Shown here: positions 17,983 through 26,869 of the stretch, piece by piece
How the letters are laid out: each line of letters opens with the position of its first letter
How positions within the stretch are numbered: the stretch's first letter is position 1
Assembly (NCBI RefSeq): GCF_025370755.1
Contig: NZ_JAMXFC010000040.1
Coordinates: 1 to 62,279 of the forward strand
Length of the DNA: 62,279 nucleotides
Origin: Laspinema sp. D2d
GTDB lineage: Bacteria > Cyanobacteriota > Cyanobacteriia > Cyanobacteriales > Laspinemataceae
Direction: 5' to 3'
The notes under the pieces: generated by a model
What the model was told of the DNA's origin: nothing
What the model saw: only the letters and a program-made list of their open reading frames with translations
Databases searched by the model: none
Program-made: the position numbers and the translations under genes

Positions 17983-18648
17983 CTAAAACACCAGGGTTTC
18001 TAATAACTGGCGCTGGGCGTGATTTAACTTAATCCAAGGTCGGGCTTTCTTTAACATCGCTTCCGCCTCCTGGGCATTGGTTGCCAATCCTCGGGCCATC
18101 AAAACAGCAGCACCGACAGTAGCCGATCGCCCATGTCCAATCGCACAGTGAATGTAAACATTTCCCGGCCAATCCGCAATTTTTTGGACTAAGGCGCGGA
18201 ATTCTCCCTCATCAGGAACATGAGCATCTAACGTGGGTAAACAAAGATAGTCTTTCCCTTTTAGCGCCCCTTTGGGTTCGGGAAACTCGGCGGTTAAATC
18301 CACTAATAAACTAATATCGGCGGGTAACTCATCTACAAACGCCCGTCTTCCCATCCACAAACCCGGAGCGATATAATTATAACAGTCTTCTCTCAAAAAT
18401 CGGCGTTGTAGATGCCAAAATCCCCAACAAAATAACAGATAAGGGAATAATAAGATAACCGAAGGAAGCGCCAATTGTCCATCGGTGGAGCGCTTGCCAA
18501 AAATTTTATACCCCAGTTTTAGATAAGCCGCAGCCACAATTAAAAAATCCAGACCTAACCACGCGAACCCCCATCCGAATCCGCCTAATTGCTCTCCCAA
18601 CGTGAGCAGTCCGGTCCCCAAAATGATAAACAAAACAATATACTTCAT
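17983..18648 (-). CDS. Membrane-anchored dual-specificity phosphatase family protein
   Basis: This 221-aa protein has three hydrophobic segments in the first ~90 residues (start to 25, 30-50, 65-80) followed by a cysteine-phosphatase domain. The P-loop HCAIGHGRS gives the CX5R signature with C168 and R174, and VDLTAEFPEP with LCLPTLDAHVPDEGEF upstream is the general-acid region. It likely removes phosphate from phosphotyrosine or lipid substrates at the membrane. It is divergent from egtC with 115 bp between the starts. Confidence 0.8.
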   Translation of the reverse strand: MKYIVLFIILGTGLLTLGEQLGGFGWGFAWLGLDFLIVAAAYLKLGYKIFGKRSTDGQLALPSVILLFPYLLFCWGFWHLQRRFLREDCYNYIAPGLWMGRRAFVDELPADISLLVDLTAEFPEPKGALKGKDYLCLPTLDAHVPDEGEFRALVQKIADWPGNVYIHCAIGHGRSATVGAAVLMARGLATNAQEAEAMLKKARPWIKLNHAQRQLLETLVF

Positions 18649-18763
18649 AGTTCTGAGTGGGTTGCCTGTCTTTACAAGAGTTTTGACTCACCCGAGTAAC
18701 GTTGAAACTTCACTCGGGACTGATTTGCTCTATAATTTTACAGAGTCAAATCAAAAATTTACT

Positions 18764-19570
18764 ATGTGTCGTTTACTTGCCTATTTAGGCCGTCCGATTC
18801 AACTCGATCGCCTACTCCTGAAACCTGAGCATTCCCTGGTAGCGCAAAGCTATCAACCCCGAGAGATGACTTCCGGAGTCGTCAACGCTGATGGGTTTGG
18901 TATCGGATGGTATGATGCGGATCGGGACGTTGACCCGTTTACCTACAAAAATTTGCTGCCGATTTGGAATGATACGAACCTGCCGCATTTGAGTCGGTAT
19001 ATTGAAACCGGAACGTTCCTCGGATGTGTCCGCAGTGCGACGGCGGGACAGGATGTGACCTTAAGCAATTGTCCGCCTTTTGGCGATCGCCGGATTATGG
19101 CGGTTCACAACGGGTTTATCGAAAACTTCCGCAAAACCCTGTATCGCCCAATTCGCAACAAGCTAGAGGATGATATTTACCAGCAAATTAGTGGGACGAC
19201 GGACACCGAACATATTTTTGCCCTCTTTCTATCCCTCTTAGATATCACGGCAGATCATCACCCGCAATCTCGTCCCCCTCTCACTTCTGCATTACACAGT
19301 ACCTTAACCATTTTAACGGAACTTGCTAGACCCGATAGGGTGAAATTTTCGGCGAATTTTATCATTACCGATGGACATCAATTGGTAGCTTCACGCTTTG
19401 CTAATCAGACGGGTGCACCGTCTTTGTACTGGTTACGGGATGATCCGAACTTTCCCGAGTCGGTGATGATTGCCTCGGAACCTTTGTTCGAGGGAGATTG
19501 GCATAAATGTCCGGAAGAAAGTATAATTACGGTGGGGGAGAACCTTGACATCAATATCCATCAAATCTAA
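18764..19570 (+). CDS. egtC: Ergothioneine biosynthesis amidohydrolase EgtC
   Basis: This 268-aa class II glutamine amidotransferase-fold enzyme removes the gamma-glutamyl group from the hercynyl-gamma-glutamylcysteine sulfoxide intermediate. The start at 18764 gives MCRLLAYLGRP, placing the nucleophilic Cys2 at the processed N-terminus; the upstream extension would bury it. GFGIGWYD, SATAGQDVTLSNCPPF and VHNGFIENF are typical landmarks. It is the first gene of egtC-egtB-egtD and overlaps egtB by 26 nt. Confidence 0.9.
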   Translation: MCRLLAYLGRPIQLDRLLLKPEHSLVAQSYQPREMTSGVVNADGFGIGWYDADRDVDPFTYKNLLPIWNDTNLPHLSRYIETGTFLGCVRSATAGQDVTLSNCPPFGDRRIMAVHNGFIENFRKTLYRPIRNKLEDDIYQQISGTTDTEHIFALFLSLLDITADHHPQSRPPLTSALHSTLTILTELARPDRVKFSANFIITDGHQLVASRFANQTGAPSLYWLRDDPNFPESVMIASEPLFEGDWHKCPEESIITVGENLDINIHQI

Positions 19571-20825
19571 AGCGATCGCCTCGGGGGTAGTCCGTGACCC
19601 GGATGCGGTGAGAGAGGAACTCCGAGAATCCCTGCATCACTGTCGCCTCGGGACCCTCAAGCTGTTTGAATCGATGGATGACGCGACCTTTCGCTGTCAA
19701 GTCCATCCCGATTTTAGTCCCGTGGGTTGGCACTTAGGACATATCGGATTTACGGAAGGATTATGGTTGCTGGAACGCGGTGCAGGAATACCGCCCTTAT
19801 TTCCCCAGTATCGGCAACTGATGGCACAGGATGGATTGCCGAAACATCAACGGGTCAAATTACCTCCGTTGCCGGAGATTCTGGATTATATTTCGGCAGT
19901 GCGATCGCAGGTTTTCGACTATTTAAAAACCGCTGACTTGGAAAAACAAGAGCGCATTTGGCGGTTTATCTTGCAGCATGAAAGTCAGCATACGGAAACC
20001 ATCGCCTTTGTTTTACAATTGCACAAACGGGCTAGGGGAAAACAAGACGAGGCACTTCGCAATGCTTCAGAATTGCAGACTCAAGCTGTCCCTATTCCTG
20101 CCGGAGAGTTCTGGTTTGGAAATAATGGACCCGATGCCCTGGATAACGAGCAATCCCCCCAACGATTGTACCTGCCCGATTACACGATTGACCCCTATCC
20201 GGTCACCTGTGCCCAATATCGGCAATTTATACAATGCGGAGGGTATCAAACCCAGGAATGGTGGTCTAAGGCCGGTTGGGACTGGTTGCAAGGCGCACAA
20301 GTGACTCAACCGCTGTATTGGCGGGATGAACCGGCGTTTCATCATCATCCTGTCTGTGGCGTCAGTTACTATGAAGCGGAAGCATATGCGAAATTTGTCG
20401 GGAAGCGACTCCCTACAGAAGCGGAATGGGAAAAAGCCGCCTGCTGGGACCCCCAGACCCAGACCCCGCGCATCTATCCTTGGGGGGATGAATTTCCCAC
20501 AGGCGATCGCTGCAATCATGATAATCAACAAGCGCAAACAACCCCGGTTAATCAGTATCCCCAAGGTGTTAGCGCCTACGGTTGTTATGACATGATGGGA
20601 AATGTCTGGGAATGGACCTCTAGCTGGTTTGCCCCCTATCCCGGATTTAAGCCCTATCCCTACCCCGGATACTCCCAAACCTATTTTGACCAACAGCATC
20701 GCGTCTTACGCGGCAGCAGTTGGGCGACTCGTCCTTGGGCGATGCGCGGCAGTTTCCGTAACTGGTATCATCCTTGGATGCGACAAATTTTAGCAGGATT
20801 TCGCTGTGCTGGGGGACGTGATTAA
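19545..20825 (+). CDS. egtB: Ergothioneine sulfoxide synthase EgtB
   Basis: This 426-aa nonhaem-iron enzyme joins hercynine to a thiol with O2. A DinB-like N-terminal domain carries the candidate metal ligands in WHLGH (H63/H66) and HESQH (H145/H149). A formylglycine-generating-enzyme-like domain starts near residue 185 (PAGEFWFGN) and ends RGSSWATRP and RNWYHPWMRQILAGFRCA. The start is TTG at 19545 inside the end of egtC, preceded by GGTGGGGGAG, which implies translational coupling. A later start is possible but would shorten the N-terminal helix. Confidence 0.9.
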   Translation: MTSISIKSKAIASGVVRDPDAVREELRESLHHCRLGTLKLFESMDDATFRCQVHPDFSPVGWHLGHIGFTEGLWLLERGAGIPPLFPQYRQLMAQDGLPKHQRVKLPPLPEILDYISAVRSQVFDYLKTADLEKQERIWRFILQHESQHTETIAFVLQLHKRARGKQDEALRNASELQTQAVPIPAGEFWFGNNGPDALDNEQSPQRLYLPDYTIDPYPVTCAQYRQFIQCGGYQTQEWWSKAGWDWLQGAQVTQPLYWRDEPAFHHHPVCGVSYYEAEAYAKFVGKRLPTEAEWEKAACWDPQTQTPRIYPWGDEFPTGDRCNHDNQQAQTTPVNQYPQGVSAYGCYDMMGNVWEWTSSWFAPYPGFKPYPYPGYSQTYFDQQHRVLRGSSWATRPWAMRGSFRNWYHPWMRQILAGFRCAGGRD

Positions 20826-20952
20826 TAGGAATTATGCAAACCTATCGGATTAATTAGAGTTCGCGATTAGTGAGAAAATTTATTCCTAAAGCAGGAACTT
20901 TTCTGCCCGCTCTTCCCAGACAATGAGACAATAGTAAGAACGGCGATCGGGA

Positions 20953-20990
20953 TTCTATCAGCCTCATAAGCCATGAGATAGCTGATAGAA
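20953..20990 (+). promoter_or_regulatory. Long imperfect hairpin between egtB and egtD
   Basis: TTCTATCAGC (20953-20962) pairs perfectly with GCTGATAGAA (20981-20990), and inside it CTCAT (20963-20967) pairs with ATGAG (20973-20977). The result is a 15-bp stem with one 3-nt bulge and a 5-nt loop. No T tract follows, so it may be an mRNA processing or attenuation structure, or a dispersed repeat. Confidence 0.55.
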
Positions 20991-21033
20991 CCGTGAGCCT
21001 GATTTGTTTATGCCTCACACCTAAAAAATACGG

Positions 21034-22092
21034 ATGAAATTTGCAAAACCGTCTGATACCCCAGAATTAGCCACTCGGGTTGACTTTGAACCGGCTATTC
21101 TATCTAAACGATTGCGGCTAGAACGATTAGTCAGTCCCACCCTTTCTCCTGCGGAAATTGATAATGGTTCTGATGTCATTGAGGGGTTAACCCAGATGCA
21201 AAAAACCCTTTCCCCTCGCTATTTTTATGATGATCGCGGGTCTCATTTATTCGAGCAAATCTGCGAATTACCTGAATATTACCCGACTCGGACTGAAGCG
21301 GCCATTTTGCAAAATTGTTCCGCAGAAATTGCCCAAATTACGGGTTCAAGCGAAATTGTAGAACTCGGCAGTGGCAGTTCCACCAAAACCCGAATTCTGT
21401 TAGATGCTTACAAAAACCTGGGATATCCCCTTCGCTATCTGCCGATTGATGTCAGTGGGGGAATGTTAGAAAGCAGCGCCAACCAGTTACTGTTAGATTA
21501 CCCCTCATTGCAGGTGCATGGATTAGTCAGCACTTATGAATTAGCCCTAGCTAATTTGACTCCTGCCATTCTACCGACCCGCACCCTTTGCTTCTTAGGC
21601 AGTACCTTGGGAAATTTGAACCCAGACGAATGCGATCGCTTTTTTACCGATATTGTTCAAGCATTAGAATTGGGAGAATATTTCCTGTTAGGCATTGACT
21701 TGCATAAATCTCCCACCATTTTAGAACCGGCTTATAATGACGCTCAAGGGGTAACTGCCGAGTTCAATCAAAATATTCTGCACCATTTGAATTGGCGATT
21801 TGATGGAAATTTTAAATTAGAACAGTTTGAGCATTGGGCATTTTATAACGAAGAACTACATCAAATTGAAATGCACTTAAGAAGTCGGCGATCGCAAACT
21901 GTACAACTGCGCGCTTTAGATTTAACCGTTGACTTTGAACCCGAAGAAACCATCCTCACGGAAATTTCCCGCAAATTTGATTTACAGGAAATGCGGCAGT
22001 ATTTGCAAGAACAAGGGTTGACTACCGTCAAAACTTGGACCGATCCAAATCATTGGTTTGGATTAGTTTTGGCCCAAGTGCGATCGGCTTGA
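21034..22092 (+). CDS. egtD: L-histidine N(alpha)-methyltransferase EgtD
   Basis: This 352-aa SAM-dependent enzyme trimethylates histidine to hercynine, the first step of ergothioneine synthesis. Landmarks are LSPRYFYDDRGSHLFEQICELPEYYPTR (split here only by reading), the SAM-binding loop EIVELGSGSSTKTRILLDA, FLGSTLGNLNP and the late motif HLNWRFDGNFK. The length is slightly above the usual ~320 because of an N-terminal extension of ~35 residues. It lies 208 bp after egtB on the same strand, with a hairpin between, so it may be an operon with attenuation. Confidence 0.92.
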   Translation: MKFAKPSDTPELATRVDFEPAILSKRLRLERLVSPTLSPAEIDNGSDVIEGLTQMQKTLSPRYFYDDRGSHLFEQICELPEYYPTRTEAAILQNCSAEIAQITGSSEIVELGSGSSTKTRILLDAYKNLGYPLRYLPIDVSGGMLESSANQLLLDYPSLQVHGLVSTYELALANLTPAILPTRTLCFLGSTLGNLNPDECDRFFTDIVQALELGEYFLLGIDLHKSPTILEPAYNDAQGVTAEFNQNILHHLNWRFDGNFKLEQFEHWAFYNEELHQIEMHLRSRRSQTVQLRALDLTVDFEPEETILTEISRKFDLQEMRQYLQEQGLTTVKTWTDPNHWFGLVLAQVRSA

Positions 22093-22148
22093 TAACGCCT
22101 CACTTTTCTAAAAGATTTCCCGAAAAAAAGTTCTGTATTTAACCAGAG

Positions 22149-22169
22149 GGACAGGGCAATGCCTTGTCC
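22149..22169. repeat. Short palindrome GGACAGGGCA-A-TGCCTTGTCC
   Basis: Two 10-nt arms pair with one G-U position around a single base, in the gap after egtD. A sister copy with GGACACGGCA arms lies at 56080-56100 between csc2 and csc1, and a decayed one near 54928. These are dispersed palindromic repeats and may double as 3'-end hairpins. Confidence 0.6.
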
Positions 22170-22241
22170 TTACTGTTAATATAGTGGTTCCCACAGCTAT
22201 GATGTACATTTGGGGAGTATCACTGTAGAAGGGTTAATCTG

Positions 22242-23171
22242 ATGTTAAAGTCGAGTTCCCAAGTGTTATCCGGGTTAATGGGTGTCTGTATTGGTGATGC
22301 CCTGGGCTTTCCAGTACAATTTATTAGCCGGGAGGAACGAATCAAGGATCCTGTAACAGGAATGAGCCCTTATTCTCTGTGGTCCGATGATAGTTCTCTG
22401 ACATTTTGCTTGGCAGAATCAATGTGTGGCGGATTTTCTCTTGAAGCGATCGCTGATTCTTTTATCAAGTGGTCTGAGGAGGGATTTTGGACACCACATG
22501 GTCATGCCTTTGACATGGGAATGACGACGATTAACGCCATTGATCGTCTCAAAAGGGGTATTCCGCCGGTTGAGGCTGGAGGTTACTCGGAACGGAATAA
22601 TGGTAATGGCTCCTTAATGAGAATTTTACCCGTAGCATTTTATCATCAAACTTTAAACTTTGCTGATTTAATTCAGCGTGTCCATGAAGTATCTTGCATC
22701 ACTCACGCCCATCCCCGCGCACAAATGGCTTGTGGAATTTATGTGAGTATTGCGACCCAATTATTAGCGGGATGCGATCGGCAATCCGCCTATTTACAAG
22801 GAATCGAAAAAATTAAAGAGATTTATCAAACCCCCACTTATTCCAGCGAACTCTCTCATTTTAAACGGGTATTTAGCGGTAAAATTGCTGATTATTCGAT
22901 GGATGAAATTGAGTCGAGTGGCTATGTTGTTCATACCCTGGAGGCTGCATTATGGTCCTGGTTAAATACCTCTTCTTATGCCGAATCGGTATTAACCGCA
23001 GTTAATTTGGGAGATGATACCGATACGACAGCAGCCGTTACGGGCGGTTTGGCAGGAATTGAATATGGCTTTGCTGCCATTCCTACCCACTGGGTCGATG
23101 CAATTCCTAGAAAAGATGACATTATTGATTTAGCTAACCGTTTAGAACTCGCACTTAATCCTCCCTTATAA
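22242..23171 (+). CDS. ADP-ribosylglycohydrolase family protein
   Basis: This 309-aa cytoplasmic enzyme of the DraG/ARH family cleaves ADP-ribose from proteins or other targets. Family landmarks are GCIGDALG-like GVCIGDALGFPVQF at residue ~14, the first metal site WSDDSSLTFCLAES, the loop GNGSLMRILP, THAHPRAQMACGIY, and the second metal site NLGDDTDTTAAVTGGLAG. All Asp ligands are present, so it should be active. It appears single; no nitrogenase or DraT gene is nearby, so the substrate is open. Confidence 0.9.
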   Translation: MLKSSSQVLSGLMGVCIGDALGFPVQFISREERIKDPVTGMSPYSLWSDDSSLTFCLAESMCGGFSLEAIADSFIKWSEEGFWTPHGHAFDMGMTTINAIDRLKRGIPPVEAGGYSERNNGNGSLMRILPVAFYHQTLNFADLIQRVHEVSCITHAHPRAQMACGIYVSIATQLLAGCDRQSAYLQGIEKIKEIYQTPTYSSELSHFKRVFSGKIADYSMDEIESSGYVVHTLEAALWSWLNTSSYAESVLTAVNLGDDTDTTAAVTGGLAGIEYGFAAIPTHWVDAIPRKDDIIDLANRLELALNPPL

Positions 23172-23216
23172 ATTGCCCGAGTGATAGTATCCCTGCCTAA
23201 TTTATGATAAAAATAA

Positions 23217-23244
23217 ACGCCGATGGAACTGAATCCATCAGCGT
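23217..23244. terminator. Bidirectional terminator between convergent genes
   Basis: ACGCCGATGGA (23217-23227) and TCCATCAGCGT (23234-23244) form a stem with one mismatch, flanked by AAAATAA on the left and CTATTACT on the right. It separates the convergent ADP-ribosylglycohydrolase and secreted-protein genes. Confidence 0.65.
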
Positions 23245-23272
23245 CTATTACTCATTTCTAAACTCAACTGAG

Positions 23273-23671
23273 TTAAGGAGTATCCCCAGAGGTTGAATCC
23301 CCATTCGGTAGGGCTTCTTCTTCAGAGATTTCCGGTTCAGAATTGAGCAGCATTTCCAATTGTCGGGAACGGAAATCGGCGGCTGCATCATTGATGCTTT
23401 GCTGTTGCTGGAGATTGAATTCCTGCATACTGCGGGTGGTTCCGAATTGGGCGCGATGAATGAGATCCAATACATTCAACTGCTGCCCATCCCCCGTTGT
23501 CGATTCAAAGGGATTCTTTTGAAGCTGAATTTGGGGTTCTAGTAAATCACTGGCGCGGTTGGTTTCTTGTGCTGCCGCCGACTCGGGTAACATTACGGCA
23601 GTCAGGGCGATCGCCGCCAGGGTTCCGAGTGAAATTCGAGCCATTGGGTTAAAGGTGAACTTCGATTTCAT
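23273..23671 (-). CDS. Small secreted protein, unknown function
   Basis: It is about 132 aa from the ATG at 23671, which starts the signal peptide (KSKFTFNPMARISLGTLAAI ... ESAAAQE). A start at 23719 is possible and would overlap the permease gene. The mature part is Gln/Asp/Glu-rich (FNLQQQQSINDAAADFRSRQ; tail EPEISEEEALPNGDSTSGDTP) with no catalytic motif. It is the last gene of a probable three-gene unit with the ABC exporter, 40 bp after the permease, so an accessory envelope role is possible but unproven. Confidence 0.65.
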   Translation of the reverse strand: MKSKFTFNPMARISLGTLAAIALTAVMLPESAAAQETNRASDLLEPQIQLQKNPFESTTGDGQQLNVLDLIHRAQFGTTRSMQEFNLQQQQSINDAAADFRSRQLEMLLNSEPEISEEEALPNGDSTSGDTP

Positions 23672-23711
23672 AGGGTTGTCAGGTGAACCATGAGTTATAC
23701 TGACCATTCTA

Positions 23712-24593
23712 CTAAGCAAAAGTTCTCCGGAGTAGGGGTTGAATGCTCAATAATGCTACGGCTGCAAATCCGGCGAGTATCCCCAATGCACCGCCAAAGC
23801 TGACTTCTCCCCAAGGGGCTTGCATGACAATGCTGCTGAGGGTCCAGTCAGAATGGAGGTACAGATAGCGAATCGGTTCGATCGCATAACTCAAGGGATT
23901 TAAGGTAGCAACAATTTGCAACCATTTCGGCATAAAAGAAAGAGGCGCTAATGCCGTACTCGCAAACAATAGCGGCAAGTTAATCACGAAAATCACCGCC
24001 AGCAGTTCGATATGTCCCGGTAAGGCAAAGGCTAATCCCAGACTCAATCCGGTGACGCCTAAAACCAGCAGCAGGGTAATAAAGGCGATCGCCCCTAATC
24101 CGAATCCTCCCGGTAATCCTGCGCCCATAAAAGCCCCGGCAGTTACAATCACCCCAGTTTGAATGAAGCTCAACAGCAAAATATAAATTGCTGAAGCCAC
24201 TACAATCGAAAATCGAGTTGAAAGGGGGGCAACCAGGAGGCGATTTAGAAAGCCAAATTCGCGATCAAACATAATCGGCAATCCCGCATTTAACGCCCCG
24301 GAAAAGGCAGTAAACACAATCACTCCCGCCCCTAAAAATTGGGCATAATTCACGCTCTCCCCAAACATTCCTTGGGGAGCATTTTGAAACAATGCGCCGA
24401 ATAGAATTAACCACATTAAAGGTTGAATTACTCCGGCAATTAAACTAGAAGGACGGCGTTGTAATTGAATAAATAGCCGTTTGGTTAGGGCCAAGGTTTC
24501 CTGAGTAAATTCTCCCAGGGGTTTACTGGCGGGAATCTCAACCCCGGGGTTACTTAAGGCGGTAGCTGAATTGGGTGTAACGGTTTGACTCAT
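23712..24593 (-). CDS. ABC-2 type transporter permease (DrrB-like)
   Basis: This 293-aa integral membrane protein starts at the ATG at 24593 (MSQTVTPN). It has six hydrophobic segments after a cytoplasmic N-terminus (ETLALTKRLFIQLQRRPSSL is the usual pre-TM1 element of ABC-2 exporters). The motif NPLSYAIEPIRYLYLHSDW near residue 230 is the conserved ABC-2 signature loop. It pairs with the ATPase encoded 66 bp upstream and should form an exporter in the inner membrane. The substrate is unknown. Confidence 0.85.
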   Translation of the reverse strand: MSQTVTPNSATALSNPGVEIPASKPLGEFTQETLALTKRLFIQLQRRPSSLIAGVIQPLMWLILFGALFQNAPQGMFGESVNYAQFLGAGVIVFTAFSGALNAGLPIMFDREFGFLNRLLVAPLSTRFSIVVASAIYILLLSFIQTGVIVTAGAFMGAGLPGGFGLGAIAFITLLLVLGVTGLSLGLAFALPGHIELLAVIFVINLPLLFASTALAPLSFMPKWLQIVATLNPLSYAIEPIRYLYLHSDWTLSSIVMQAPWGEVSFGGALGILAGFAAVALLSIQPLLRRTFA

Positions 24594-24659
24594 AATCTGA
24601 TTGTTTATGGTATTTTTTGCAGTTGAATGAACAGGGTAAAGACCCAATTGGGAAGGATG

Positions 24660-25679
24660 TTATCGCATATTCTGTTTACGTTCCTGTTTCGGGTCCCGAG
24701 TTCCCGCAGCGGCAATTTCTGCATCTAACAGGGTGCGACCCGTGGCGGTGAGATAAACATCATCTAAACTGGGTCGAGATTGGGCAATTCCGAAGGTGGG
24801 TAAACCGGCATCTCGTAAGGCTTGCTGAATGGTTAATAGGGCATCACTTTGAGATTTGACTACCAAATTCAGGGAATTGCCTTGGGCGTTATTGATGATA
24901 ATTTCTTCTACAAAAGGCAGGGGTTCGAGTAAAGATTTGGCTTGTTGCGCCTCTTCCATTGGGGAGAATTCCCGGATGCGTAGGGTAATGCGATCGCCTC
25001 CGACTTTATCTTTTAAGGCAGAGGGAGTACCACTATCAATCACTTGACCGCGATCGATAATTGCCACGCGGTCGGCCAAGGCATCAATTTCTTCCAGATA
25101 ATGACTGGTAATCAAAACCGTTGTCCCATTTTCGCGCAACTGCCGCAGAAATCCCCAAACCGCCATGCGAGTCTCAATATCCAATCCCACGGTCGGTTCA
25201 TCTAAGACTAAAACATCCGGTTGGTGCAACAATCCTGCGGCCAAATCCAGACGCTTCTTGAGACCCCCGGAATATTTGCCTGTTTGGCGATCGGCCCATT
25301 CGTCCAATCCTAATAAGGCGAGGACCGTCTTAATTCTATCTCTTGCCAAAGATTTGGGAATGTGATATAATGCGGCTTGCAATTCCAACAGTTCGCGACC
25401 TGTCAGCACCTTATCTAAGGCGACTTCCTGGGCCACATAACCCAGACGCCCTCGGGCCAATTTAGGATTTGCCACCACATCGATGCCTGAAACCTCCAGA
25501 CGACCGGCATCCGGTGTGACCAGACTGCATAAACAGCGAATGGTAGTGGTTTTGCCTGCACCATTGGGACCCAACAGCCCGAAGATTTCACCCGGATCAA
25601 TTTGGAACGAGACGTCTTTGACCGCTTCAACGGTTCCGTAACGCTTTTGAAGGTTTTCGATTAAAACAGCAGGGGCCAT
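24660..25679 (-). CDS. ABC transporter ATPase (DrrA-like)
   Basis: This 339-aa nucleotide-binding subunit has Walker A GPNGAGKTT, the signature YSGGLKKRLDLA (SGG variant), Walker B VLVLDEPTVGLD and the switch His in ITSHYLEE. The C-terminal ~100 residues form the DrrA/NatA-type extension. The start is ATG at 25679; the frame extends to a TTG at 25706 without a better ribosome site. It energises the permease downstream. The DrrA branch covers daunorubicin-type and lipid exporters, so naming a drug would be over-reading. Confidence 0.9.
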   Translation of the reverse strand: MAPAVLIENLQKRYGTVEAVKDVSFQIDPGEIFGLLGPNGAGKTTTIRCLCSLVTPDAGRLEVSGIDVVANPKLARGRLGYVAQEVALDKVLTGRELLELQAALYHIPKSLARDRIKTVLALLGLDEWADRQTGKYSGGLKKRLDLAAGLLHQPDVLVLDEPTVGLDIETRMAVWGFLRQLRENGTTVLITSHYLEEIDALADRVAIIDRGQVIDSGTPSALKDKVGGDRITLRIREFSPMEEAQQAKSLLEPLPFVEEIIINNAQGNSLNLVVKSQSDALLTIQQALRDAGLPTFGIAQSRPSLDDVYLTATGRTLLDAEIAAAGTRDPKQERKQNMR

Positions 25680-25893
25680 GAGTTTCTTAATCCGAACTTG
25701 ATACAAATCTACACACTCTGTAATTTTATTTTAAACGCTTTATGGTATATCCGGAGTAAAAATTTCAAAATGGGGCCTTTTAGTCCGAGGGATTACCCTC
25801 GATCAAGGGTTGGCGGTGGATGAGGCGAATTGGGCGAGGGGGATGGCGTGGGTAATTCCTAAATTGCTAAATTTCTACCAATTTTTCCGGGGA

Positions 25894-26448
25894 TTAAGGA
25901 ATTTTAGCATCATCAAAAATTTGGCCGGGAGTGAATTCTAATCCGGGGAATAATTCATCGGTAATAACTTCATCCCCGCGTTTGGTTTGAGGGGGAGAAT
26001 CGGGATAGAAAATTGTTATAGTTTTGACCTTAGCATCGACAATCCAAACGCGAGAAACTCCGGCATTTAAGTAATCGATCGCCTTGCCACTGATTTCGCC
26101 AAAACTTTGATCCGGTGAAATAATTTCAATGGCTAATTCGGGAGGAACAGGACAAGCTTCATCGAGGATGCGATCGCCTCTGTCGCGATCGGCTGAGATA
26201 TACAGCAAATCCGGGATGGGTACCCAGTCGTGACCCTTGCGTTTGAGTCTTATGGCCCACTCAACCCCCACCTCACCCCGGTCTTGATTCCATTGCGTCA
26301 GCAGTAAACAGAAGATGCCCGTTAATCTGGAATGAAATCGTTTTGGTAATAGTTTGGGTTTAGCTTCTCCATCAACCAGTTCGTAAGTAATATCCCCTTC
26401 CGGTAAAGCAAAAAATTCTTCTAGGGTCAGTTTGGCTTTGACTTCCAC
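25894..26448 (-). CDS. Uma2 family endonuclease-like protein
   Basis: This protein is ~184 aa from a GTG start at 26448, preceded by AGAGGAGG; the frame also opens at an ATG at 26487 but without that ribosome site. Uma2 (DUF820) proteins have a PD-(D/E)XK fold: here TLEEFFALPEGDITYELVDG opens the domain, VPIPDLLYIS and PELAIEIISPDQS supply the acidic residues, and GVSRVWIVDAK the last strand (the usual Lys site reads as VDAK). Such genes are highly multiplied in cyanobacteria; the role is unknown, perhaps a mobile or defence nuclease. Confidence 0.85.
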   Translation of the reverse strand: MEVKAKLTLEEFFALPEGDITYELVDGEAKPKLLPKRFHSRLTGIFCLLLTQWNQDRGEVGVEWAIRLKRKGHDWVPIPDLLYISADRDRGDRILDEACPVPPELAIEIISPDQSFGEISGKAIDYLNAGVSRVWIVDAKVKTITIFYPDSPPQTKRGDEVITDELFPGLEFTPGQIFDDAKIP

Positions 26449-26573
26449 ATTCCCTCCTCTGATGTTAATATCTATGCACTTTAACATTTTACTCCGAGTT
26501 GTTTAAATTATGGGAATGATTACAGCATTGGATAGGGTTATTCTCATACATTATTTTAGGTTTTTGTACATTT

Positions 26574-26747
26574 TTTCCTCGTGACGTGGCTCTGCCGCGT
26601 CACGCCGCTTTGGAGGCTCTGCCTCCAGTCCCCAAGCAAGTGTTTAAGTTAACTATTGTATCTATTACAGCTTCAACTCCTCATGAGAGCTACAGGCGGC
26701 AGAGCCGCCAAAAGTGCGTGACGCAGCAGAGCCACGTCACGAGGAAA
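26574..26747. mobile_element. MITE-like element with ~50-bp terminal inverted repeats
   Basis: The ends TTTCCTCGTGACGTGGCTCT and its complement (right end ...GCCACGTCACGAGGAAA) are perfect inverted repeats. The pairing continues inward with few mismatches for about 50 bp on each side, including GCGTCACGC/GCGTGACGC and the sub-hairpins GGAGGC-TCT-GCCTCC and GGCGGC-AGA-GCCGCC. The ~70-bp centre is non-coding. No obvious target-site duplication was found. A decayed relative lies at 35935-36020. Confidence 0.75.
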
Positions 26748-26869
26748 GGGTGCGGGTTAATATGAAAATTATCCAAAAAATTAGGGGTAGGCAATTGGCC
26801 CACCCCATCCCACAATCTCTGTGGTTTACTAACCCAAATGGGTTAGTTTTATTGGCAATTAACTGAGAA

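Noticed and set aside
20067-20699. 210-codon minus-strand ORF
   Set aside because: Fully antisense to egtB, which has all family motifs.
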